Translations under genes and position numbers: made by a program
Shown here: positions 1 through 5,240 of the stretch, piece by piece
How positions within the stretch are numbered: the first letter of the stretch is position 1
Layout: each line of letters starts with the position of its first letter
Source: Desulfobacteraceae bacterium
Lineage (GTDB): Bacteria; Desulfobacterota; Desulfobacteria; Desulfobacterales; Desulfobacteraceae
Reading direction: 5' to 3'
NCBI GenBank assembly: GCA_023140455.1
Contig: JAGLLQ010000446.1
Location: 1 to 5,240, forward strand
Length of the DNA stretch: 5,240 nucleotides
The notes under the pieces: model-generated
Told to the model about the DNA's origin: nothing
Database searches by the model: none
The model's input: only the letters and a program-made list of their open reading frames with translations

Positions 1-601
1 CAATATTCACCAGATGATTAAATTCCCCACGATAGGAAGAAACTGAAATAATCCAATCAAGCGGTTTAAAATAAACCATATATAATGCTTTTGGTCGCTC
101 GTGCACTTCGCCTGGATTTTTCCAGTCATATTCAAGATAACCATCCTTGATTTCCATCTGTTTTTTAACAAAATCAAATCCTGAAACATCAGAATTCCTT
201 ACTTTATCATTTGGATGGATTATGACGATCCCTTTGCTGTTCAGACAATAAATATAGCCGCTGATACCTATAGACTGGCTTAAGAATATCTCTTCAATAA
301 TTTCAATCGCCTCGGATCTGCTTAATAATCCAGATTTATGTTTACTATAATAATAGCTGGCAATATCCATATTTTTCTCAGCAATGGCATGGAGCCTGTT
401 TTCTATTGAAACCCTGGCAGACGTTTCTATCAGGTTTACCAGAGAGTCGGTTGTATCATGCAGTTCTTTTTCAATACCTGTTTGAAGTATTTTCTTAACC
501 TGGAAATACGCGATACTACTGCCAAATAAAATCAATGGTATAAAAACAAACATGAAAGTGACCAACAGCTTGTTTTTAAATCTTAATCTTTTAAATAGCA
601 T
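1..601 (-). CDS. Membrane-anchored Cache-domain sensor protein, 3' end outside the window
   Basis: The frame is open from an ATG at 601 to the window edge, giving 200 residues with no stop. A short basic N-terminus (MLFKRLRFKNK) leads into one membrane segment at about residues 12-33. The rest looks like a periplasmic ligand-binding single Cache domain: a long helix (about 35-110), then SGYIYCLNSKGIVIIHP (about 114-130), then the family-typical run from GYLEYDW (154-160) through the proline-lysine and Y-x-x-x-F-x-P-L-x-W pattern to SSY (188-190). Such domains sense small molecules such as organic acids. The output domain lies beyond the edge, so it could be a histidine kinase, chemoreceptor or cyclic-di-GMP enzyme. 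A Shine-Dalgarno-like CAAAGGT lies at 612-618 on the minus strand, about 10 nt before the ATG. The gene follows the NlpC/P60 gene by 33 bp, so co-transcription is likely. The domain class is fairly sure; the full function is unknown. Confidence 0.82.
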   Translation of the reverse strand, partial: MLFKRLRFKNKLLVTFMFVFIPLILFGSSIAYFQVKKILQTGIEKELHDTTDSLVNLIETSARVSIENRLHAIAEKNMDIASYYYSKHKSGLLSRSEAIEIIEEIFLSQSIGISGYIYCLNSKGIVIIHPNDKVRNSDVSGFDFVKKQMEIKDGYLEYDWKNPGEVHERPKALYMVYFKPLDWIISVSSYRGEFNHLVNI

Positions 602-634
602 TAGATGTTTTACCTTTGAGATAAGTTTTCTAAA

Positions 635-1408
635 TCAATTAAAATATGTTCTTGCTCCGGCATAATACTTTTTATAATATGAAGAATAAAGAGATTGCGA
701 GCAAACAGTTTTCCCTTTACCTGGTGCATGAACAAATCTAGAATTACCAGTGTAAATTCCTACGTGAGACACATCCCTGCCCCGGGTTTTAAAAAAAACA
801 AGATCTCCTTTTTGTAAATCTTTTTTCAGTACAAACCGCCCTGTTTTAAACTGTTCACCTGATGTTCTTGGTAGCATAATTCCTGATTCACGATAAACAG
901 AAGAAGTAAGTCCGCTGCAATCAAATCCTTTTACAGAGTCTTCACCTCCCCAACTATATGGCACTCCAATATATTTATTGGTAGTATTAAAAATTTTCTC
1001 TCTTATTTGAGATGTTTGAGTATGCTTATTTTCATATTTTTCAGGCAGAACTATAAAGTATTCATCAATAACATTCATACTTTTCAGTTTCTGCGCCTTT
1101 TTATGAGCATTCTTTGTTGAAGAATAACTGCCAAATCTCACCTTGAAAAATCCATCTTGATCTTTAAAACTAAATGCATCAACATATTTATCAAGTTTCC
1201 TGCTGTATGCGTCAGCATTGTTAAAACTTTGGAAAGCACCGACTTGTATTGAATACTCAACAAGTTGTGTTTTTGAATAATCTGTTCTTTGGGATACTTT
1301 TGCAGGTTCTCTTTTTAAAGGCGGAGGCTGCAGGCTAACTCTTGAGGAACAAGCAAAAAAGCTAACAAGACAAAATATGATCAATATGAACTTTATTATA
1401 TTCCACAT
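635..1408 (-). CDS. SPOR and NlpC/P60 domain lipoprotein, probable peptidoglycan endopeptidase
   Basis: This 257-residue protein probably acts in the periplasm or at the outer membrane and cuts peptide stems of peptidoglycan. A hydrophobic signal peptide (about 3-19) ends in FFAC, with Cys20 as the likely lipidated residue; Phe at -3 makes the lipobox imperfect. Ser at +2 would favour the outer membrane under the E. coli sorting rule. A proline-rich linker (about 25-45) precedes a SPOR domain (about 50-121, from EYSIQVGAF through FKVRFGSYSS), a fold that binds glycan strands lacking stem peptides. The C-terminal NlpC/P60 domain (about 135-257) has the cysteine peptidase residues: Cys164 in GFDCSGL, His215 in SHVGIY and His227 in FVHAPG. 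It therefore looks catalytically intact and full length. The start is the first ATG after an in-frame TAG two codons upstream and is needed for the signal peptide, yet it has no clear ribosome binding site. It lies between two signalling genes on the same strand. Confidence 0.93.
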   Translation of the reverse strand: MWNIIKFILIIFCLVSFFACSSRVSLQPPPLKREPAKVSQRTDYSKTQLVEYSIQVGAFQSFNNADAYSRKLDKYVDAFSFKDQDGFFKVRFGSYSSTKNAHKKAQKLKSMNVIDEYFIVLPEKYENKHTQTSQIREKIFNTTNKYIGVPYSWGGEDSVKGFDCSGLTSSVYRESGIMLPRTSGEQFKTGRFVLKKDLQKGDLVFFKTRGRDVSHVGIYTGNSRFVHAPGKGKTVCSQSLYSSYYKKYYAGARTYFN

Positions 1409-1415
1409 AAACTAT

Positions 1416-1443
1416 ATTATACTTAACTCAATTCGAAAAACAA
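1416..1443 (-). promoter_or_regulatory. Possible internal promoter just before the NlpC/P60 gene
   Basis: On the minus strand a perfect TATAAT (1416-1421) is preceded, after a 16-bp spacer, by TTGTTT (1438-1443). The -10 box ends only 7 bp before the ATG at 1408, so a transcript from it would begin at or next to the start codon and have almost no leader. This agrees with the absence of a ribosome binding site, but the DNA is AT-rich and chance is possible. Confidence 0.3.
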
Positions 1444-1457
1444 GGATTTAAAAGGCT

Positions 1458-3077
1458 TCAGGATTGCCTTGATGCCTCAAGTGTTTTTTTAACTGCAAGT
1501 GACAGATCTATTAATTCATATGGCTTTTTCAAATATTCTTTTACTCCTATTGCCTTTGCTTTCTCTTCAGACATGATTTCACTATATCCTGTACATAAAA
1601 TTACAGGCAGATCAGGATTAAGCTTACAAACTTCTTTAATAAGCTTTCTGCCTGTCATACCAGGCATGGCCATATCCGTGATCATGAGGTCAATTCTAAC
1701 TTTACCAACTTCAAAATATCCCAAAGCATCTTTTCCGGATACGGCTGTCATCACAGAATATCCTGCACTTGTAAGCATTTTTTGACCTATTCTAACTATA
1801 TCCTGCTCATCATCAACAAAAAGGATATTCCCCTCTCCTCTTACAAGTTTTTTATTGTCCACAATTCTTTGGACTTCATATATAGTCCTGTCAATCACCG
1901 GAAAATATAGATAAAAAGTTGAGCCTTTATCAAGTTTGCTTTCTACTTTGATATGTCCATTATGAGCTTTTACAATCCCGATACATGTGGCAAGGCCAAA
2001 CCCTGTTCCTTTTCCTTGTTGTTTAGTTGTGAAATATGGATCGAAAATTCTTGTTTTGACCTTATGTCTCATTCCATGCCCTGTGTCTGCCACTTTCAAT
2101 TCTAAATATGCACCTGGTTCCATATTAAGGAAATTACTGGCAAAATCTGCATCGAGATCAACATTATTAAGACAAATGTTAAGAGTCCCGATATCATCTT
2201 TTTCCATTGCGTGCATTGCATTTGTGCAAAGGTTCATAACTATTTGATGTATTTGAGTCGAGTCTGCATTAATATATTTCAAATTATTTCCAATCTCTTC
2301 AATTATTTTAATATTTGAAGGAAAAGTAGATTTGATTAATTTCAAGGCTTCTTTTACAACACTGCCTATGTTAATAGGTTTAACTCCAACTGACTGAGTT
2401 TTTCTTGTTGCTGTCAAAATCTGATTTACTAAATCTCTTGCTCTATGCCCTGAACCACGAATCAATTCAAATGCTTCTTTTATCTCACCTTCTTCTTTAA
2501 GATCAAGAAGTGCAAGTTCAGAACTGCCAATAATGGATGTCAAAATATTATTAAAATCATGGGTGATACCGGCGGCAAGAGTGCCTATAGCTTCCATTCT
2601 TTGCGCCTGACGCAATTCATCTTCAATATTTTTCTGTTTTGAAATATCTCTAATAAAAGCAAGACTTGCCGACTTGTTCTCCCAGTCAACTGCAACTGAT
2701 TTGATTTCAACCCATACAATACTCTCATCATCTCGCACCAGTCTTGCTCTGTAATGCCCATCGCGCTGTTTTAGAAGTATATTATTTTCATGATTCACTA
2801 TTACATTCTCAACATCATCAGGATGAATATAATCAAAAAACTTTTGAGGTACTGATTCTTTATTCTCAATTTGTAATAAATCAAGTAATTCTTTATTAAC
2901 AAATTTAATCCTGTCATCCTGAACTACTACAATCCCATCTCCGGCATTTTCAACAAGAAGTCTGTATTTTTTTTCGCTTTGGGCAAGTTTATTATATTTC
3001 TCCTGCATTTCTTTATAATCTGCATCACCAACAGGATCAGCATGTGAAGGGATAATATTTTTTGACAAGCTTTTCAT
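1458..3077 (-). CDS. Soluble PAS hybrid histidine kinase with C-terminal receiver domain
   Basis: This 539-residue cytoplasmic sensor kinase has no membrane segment or signal peptide. Domains in order are a short coiled N-terminus (about 18-36), a PAS domain (about 36-147, ending in the typical FIRDIS motif), HisKA with phosphorylatable His173 in ITHDFNN, HATPase_c (about 270-395) and a receiver domain (about 415-533). The ATPase shows the N box (MNLCTNAMHAM, with Asn282 and Asn286), the G1 box DTGHGM (Asp331), the F box IFDPYFTTK and the G2 box GKGTGFGLA. The receiver has the acidic pair Asp422-Asp423, phosphoacceptor Asp468 in ITDMAMPG, Thr496 and Lys518, so all phosphorelay residues are present. 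No DNA-binding output follows, so the phosphate probably passes to a separate phosphotransfer protein or regulator not in this window. The ATG at 3077 is the first after an in-frame stop; AAGGG at 3090-3094 lies a rather long 12 nt upstream. The ligand of the PAS domain is unknown. Confidence 0.95.
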   Translation of the reverse strand: MKSLSKNIIPSHADPVGDADYKEMQEKYNKLAQSEKKYRLLVENAGDGIVVVQDDRIKFVNKELLDLLQIENKESVPQKFFDYIHPDDVENVIVNHENNILLKQRDGHYRARLVRDDESIVWVEIKSVAVDWENKSASLAFIRDISKQKNIEDELRQAQRMEAIGTLAAGITHDFNNILTSIIGSSELALLDLKEEGEIKEAFELIRGSGHRARDLVNQILTATRKTQSVGVKPINIGSVVKEALKLIKSTFPSNIKIIEEIGNNLKYINADSTQIHQIVMNLCTNAMHAMEKDDIGTLNICLNNVDLDADFASNFLNMEPGAYLELKVADTGHGMRHKVKTRIFDPYFTTKQQGKGTGFGLATCIGIVKAHNGHIKVESKLDKGSTFYLYFPVIDRTIYEVQRIVDNKKLVRGEGNILFVDDEQDIVRIGQKMLTSAGYSVMTAVSGKDALGYFEVGKVRIDLMITDMAMPGMTGRKLIKEVCKLNPDLPVILCTGYSEIMSEEKAKAIGVKEYLKKPYELIDLSLAVKKTLEASRQS

Positions 3078-3135
3078 AAGATACTTTAGCCCTTGAAGTA
3101 CTAAATTAGTTATTAAGCTTATGGATAATTACGAA

Positions 3136-3163
3136 ATTATATATTAAACTTATTAAACAATAA
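3136..3163 (-). promoter_or_regulatory. Candidate promoter of the hybrid kinase gene
   Basis: On the minus strand a perfect TATAAT (3136-3141) lies 16 bp downstream of TTATTG (3158-3163), a poor match to the sigma-70 -35 box. Transcription would begin near 3129, leaving a leader of roughly 50 nt before the ATG at 3077. The assignment rests on the -10 box and position only. Confidence 0.3.
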
Positions 3164-3171
3164 CACATTTC

Positions 3172-3195
3172 TTAAAAAAATTGGATTTTTTTTAA
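3172..3195. repeat. A/T-run inverted repeat in the divergent intergenic region
   Basis: TTAAAAAAAT (3172-3181) is followed after three bases by ATTTTTTTTAA (3185-3195), which is nearly its reverse complement. A further run of six A ends at 3199. The arms are pure A and T, so a cruciform or RNA hairpin would be weak. Phased A-runs can bend DNA and may affect promoters on either side, but no regulator is identified. Confidence 0.35.
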
Positions 3196-3201
3196 AAAAC
3201 G

Positions 3202-3231
3202 TTGCAAAACTAATATATATAATTGTATGTT
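3202..3231 (+). promoter_or_regulatory. Candidate promoter of the radical SAM gene
   Basis: There are two readings. TTGCAA (3202-3207) with an 18-bp spacer leads to TATGTT (3226-3231), which would start transcription about 20 nt before the ATG. Alternatively the perfect TATAAT at 3218-3223 is the -10 box, but then no good -35 sits 16-18 bp upstream. AT-rich DNA produces such boxes by chance, so this is tentative. Confidence 0.35.
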
Positions 3232-3246
3232 TATCAATTAAAATTT

Positions 3247-3252
3247 TAAGGA
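3247..3252 (+). promoter_or_regulatory. Ribosome binding site of the radical SAM gene
   Basis: TAAGGA lies 5 nt before the ATG at 3258. It is the clearest Shine-Dalgarno sequence in the window and fixes this start. Confidence 0.75.
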
Positions 3253-3257
3253 ATACT

Positions 3258-4523
3258 ATGCCGGAACTATTTAAGAATAAGAGATTAACAATCACCCTGA
3301 ATCAAAAAGGTTATAACAAATATACCAAAATAAGCTTCCCTGTAAAATATGGTATTTATTCTGAGATAGAAACAAAAGAATATATATTCCAGTTCAACCT
3401 GAATCATGAAATTATAAGGGCGAAAAACAAAACACATTCATGGCTGAACCCCTCTGAATGGCTGAAAAGAACAATTGGCCATGATTGGATTTATTATTCT
3501 ACCGGCGGGTATTCAGGAGTTTTTGAAGCTATTGGAGAATATTATCTTCCCAATTTTCAATACCCTACAAATTCCCTGATTGGAGGACAGCCTTTCAAAG
3601 AACCCGAGGTAGAAAAAATAGTTACAAAATGGCATCATATACTGGGAAACATCTCTCAAGAGAATGAACTGCCATATGAATTCCAGACCTTTCTTAACAG
3701 AGTCCTTGATAACTCAAATAAACAATTATCTAAAAAGGCAGAAAAACTATTTCAAATATTAAATCGAAGAAGCAGCGTTCTGCCTCCAGATGCACGCCAT
3801 GTTGATTATGATGTAATACCTCTAAATATCTCAAATGGCTGTCTATACAATTGCCGATTTTGTCGCGTGAAAACAGAAGAACCTTTTTCGCTGATAAACA
3901 CAGCTACAATTTCAAACCAGATCAAAGAGCTAAAAGAACTGTATAACAATGATATCGTAAACTACAATTCAATCTTTTTAGGTGAACATGATGCTCTTAA
4001 CGCGCCTTCAGATCTTATCATGTTTGCAGCCAGTGAATCACATTCTCAATTAGGCTTTGAACACTCATACATGGGACAAAGTAATCTCTTCTTATTTGGA
4101 AGTGTTGACGCGCTTTTAAACAAAAATAAAGACGATTTTGATAAATTTGCAACACTTCCGTTTAAAATATATATTAATATCGGGCTGGAATCTGTGGATC
4201 AGGAGACTTTAGACTTCCTTGGGAAACCACTTACAAGCAAAAAGGTAATTGAAGCTTATAAACTGATACGGGATATTAATACAGGATACGACAATATTGA
4301 AATCTCATCAAACTTTATCATTGATGACAATTTGCCGGAAAATCATTATTCATCTTTTCTTGATCTTTTAAAAAAAGAATGTACGCTTTTTAGAAGCAAA
4401 GGAGATGTTTATCTGTCGCCTTTACGCATGAACAGGCCCTCAAGGGAAGAGCTTTTCAAGTTTAATGAAATAAAAATCAAAAGCCCTGCGCCAACATTCC
4501 TTTATATTATTCAACGGTTGTAA
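3258..4523 (+). CDS. Radical SAM protein of unknown substrate with an uncharacterised N-terminal region
   Basis: This 421-residue soluble protein probably binds one [4Fe-4S] cluster and cleaves S-adenosylmethionine to start radical chemistry. The CX3CX2C motif is Cys195, Cys199 and Cys202 (NGCLYNCRFC), placed unusually late in the chain. Further core motifs are SIFLGEHDAL (238-247), occupying the place of the SAM-contacting glycine motif, and INIGLESVDQETLDFLGK (306-323), typical of the Elp3-like branch. The only other cysteine is Cys375, so an auxiliary cluster is unlikely. The first 185 residues match no domain I recognise; they are rich in aromatic residues and contain GHDWIYYSTGGYSG (74-87) and a tryptophan-histidine motif KWHHIL (124-129). 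No cobalamin-binding motif is visible. The end, SPLRMNRPSREELF through YIIQRL, looks natural rather than truncated. The start is supported by TAAGGA at 3247-3252, 5 nt before the ATG. The family is sure; the reaction is not known. Confidence 0.92.
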   Translation: MPELFKNKRLTITLNQKGYNKYTKISFPVKYGIYSEIETKEYIFQFNLNHEIIRAKNKTHSWLNPSEWLKRTIGHDWIYYSTGGYSGVFEAIGEYYLPNFQYPTNSLIGGQPFKEPEVEKIVTKWHHILGNISQENELPYEFQTFLNRVLDNSNKQLSKKAEKLFQILNRRSSVLPPDARHVDYDVIPLNISNGCLYNCRFCRVKTEEPFSLINTATISNQIKELKELYNNDIVNYNSIFLGEHDALNAPSDLIMFAASESHSQLGFEHSYMGQSNLFLFGSVDALLNKNKDDFDKFATLPFKIYINIGLESVDQETLDFLGKPLTSKKVIEAYKLIRDINTGYDNIEISSNFIIDDNLPENHYSSFLDLLKKECTLFRSKGDVYLSPLRMNRPSREELFKFNEIKIKSPAPTFLYIIQRL

Positions 4524-4544
4524 CCTTGATTTTAAATAAGTTTA

Positions 4545-5240
4545 ATGTTAGCTATTCTACCCATGAAAACTATAAAAAAAGTCTCTGTGCATGGTGGGCA
4601 CAGCAAAGAATTTTGTCTTCATGCAGAAGATTTACTTGAGGATATAATAAAAAAATATATTGAAGAAAATTTTACCTGGGTTGGAATAACTGAACACTGC
4701 CCGCCTATTGATAGTGATTTAAGATTTCCAGATGAAAAAAAGGCAAATATTTCAGCAGATCAGTTAAGAAAACAATTTAAAGATTATATTTTAAAAATAA
4801 ATATACTAAAGGAAAAATACTCCTCTAAAATTAAAATATTAATTGGCTTTGAAAGTGAAGCATATGATGGATATATTGATTATACAAAAGGACTTATTAA
4901 AACCTATAAACCTGATTACATTGTAGGTTCTGTTCATCACATTGATAATATTTGTTTTGATTTTTCAAAAACAATGTACGGGAACGCGGTTAAAGCATCA
5001 GGCAGTATAAATTCAATGTATGAAAAATATTTTGATAAGCAATATGAACTAATCACTCATTTAAAGCCGTCAGTTATAGGACATTTCGATTTAATCAGAA
5101 TTTTTGACCCGGATTATAAAAAACACATTAAAAGCAAAAAAACCTGGGGTAAAATTGTCAGAAATCTAAAAGCCTGTAAAGAGAATGACCTTATTTTGGA
5201 TTTTAACACCAGAGCCTTAAAGAAAAATGCCAGCGAGCCT
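4545..5240 (+). CDS. PHP-family phosphatase resembling histidinol-phosphatase (HisJ/HisK type), 3' end outside the window
   Basis: The frame stays open from the ATG at 4545 to the edge, giving 232 residues. It resembles PHP-domain histidinol-phosphatases, which use a metal cluster to hydrolyse L-histidinol phosphate in histidine synthesis in the cytoplasm. Counting from the 4545 start, visible motifs are HGGHSKEFCLHAED (16-29), GITEH (47-51), the glutamate ligand in GFESE (Glu103), GSVHHI (128-133), GHFDLIRIF (179-187) and LDFNTRALKK (218-227), the last resembling the family's C-terminal signature, so little is probably missing. The first metal motif reads HxxH rather than the usual HxH. The in-frame ATG at 4563 is an equally plausible start because it places VSVHGGHS near the N-terminus, as is typical. 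I chose 4545 because TAAG at 4537-4540 gives it at least a weak ribosome binding site, while 4563 has none. It follows the radical SAM gene by 21 bp, suggesting co-transcription. The precise substrate is inferred; other PHP phosphatases are possible. Confidence 0.85.
   Translation, partial: MLAILPMKTIKKVSVHGGHSKEFCLHAEDLLEDIIKKYIEENFTWVGITEHCPPIDSDLRFPDEKKANISADQLRKQFKDYILKINILKEKYSSKIKILIGFESEAYDGYIDYTKGLIKTYKPDYIVGSVHHIDNICFDFSKTMYGNAVKASGSINSMYEKYFDKQYELITHLKPSVIGHFDLIRIFDPDYKKHIKSKKTWGKIVRNLKACKENDLILDFNTRALKKNASEP

Larger units (their letters stand above)
3078..3257. promoter_or_regulatory. Divergent intergenic promoter region
   Basis: These 180 bp separate the hybrid kinase (leftward) from the radical SAM gene (rightward), so both promoters should lie here. 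The region is very AT-rich. It holds a perfect TATAAT on each strand, at 3218-3223 (plus) and 3136-3141 (minus), and a block of A and T runs at 3172-3199. No regulator operator is recognised. The presence of promoters follows from the divergent layout; the exact boxes are guesses. Confidence 0.6.

Noticed and set aside
7..189. 60-residue minus-strand open frame
   Set aside because: It lies within the Cache sensor gene in another frame; the sensor frame is open throughout and has clear domain motifs.
1449..1470. Possible terminator hairpin on the minus strand at the end of the kinase gene (AAGGC, 9-nt loop, GCCTT, short T run)
   Set aside because: The stem is only 5 bp, overlaps the kinase stop codon and has just four T after it; too weak to call a terminator or attenuator.
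1573..1785. 70-residue plus-strand open frame
   Set aside because: It is antisense to the receiver-domain part of the hybrid kinase, with no ribosome binding site or recognisable protein.
1987..2247. 86-residue plus-strand open frame
   Set aside because: It is antisense to the kinase ATPase domain, whose conserved boxes fully explain this stretch.
3258..4523. Possible peptide-maturation (RiPP) system around the radical SAM protein
   Set aside because: No small precursor peptide, peptidase or exporter is visible nearby, and the protein lacks the cysteine-rich C-terminal extension of SPASM maturases.
4524..4544. Possible terminator between the radical SAM and PHP genes
   Set aside because: The 21-bp gap has no inverted repeat; read-through is more likely.

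Overview
The window is AT-rich, gene-dense bacterial DNA with five protein-coding genes in two divergent groups around one intergenic region (about 3078-3257). Gene content suggests an anaerobic Gram-negative bacterium, most likely a low-GC member of the Desulfobacterota (Desulfobacterales-like). The reasons are a PAS/GHKL hybrid kinase, a single-Cache membrane sensor, a lipoprotein with SPOR and NlpC/P60 domains, and a radical SAM protein. This placement is inferred from protein style; no marker gene is present.

Left group, minus strand, read from 3077 down to 1: a soluble hybrid histidine kinase (PAS, HisKA, HATPase_c, REC), then a SPOR plus NlpC/P60 cell-wall lipoprotein after a 49-bp gap, then the first 200 residues of a membrane-anchored Cache-domain sensor after a 33-bp gap. 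The sensor runs off the left edge. The short gaps and shared strand fit one transcription unit that mixes signalling with envelope peptidoglycan processing, although a possible separate promoter lies just before the lipoprotein gene.

Right group, plus strand: a 421-residue radical SAM protein of unknown substrate (3258-4523), then a PHP-family histidinol-phosphatase-like gene starting at 4545 or 4563 and running off the right edge. The 21-bp gap with no terminator-like hairpin suggests co-transcription. No functional link between these two enzymes can be read from the sequence.

I saw no tRNA, rRNA, CRISPR array, insertion sequence, attachment site or convincing intrinsic terminator. Nothing here amounts to a clearly new biological system. 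The points most worth a second look are the uncharacterised N-terminal half of the radical SAM protein, the altered first metal-binding motif of the PHP enzyme, and the wall hydrolase lying between two signalling genes.
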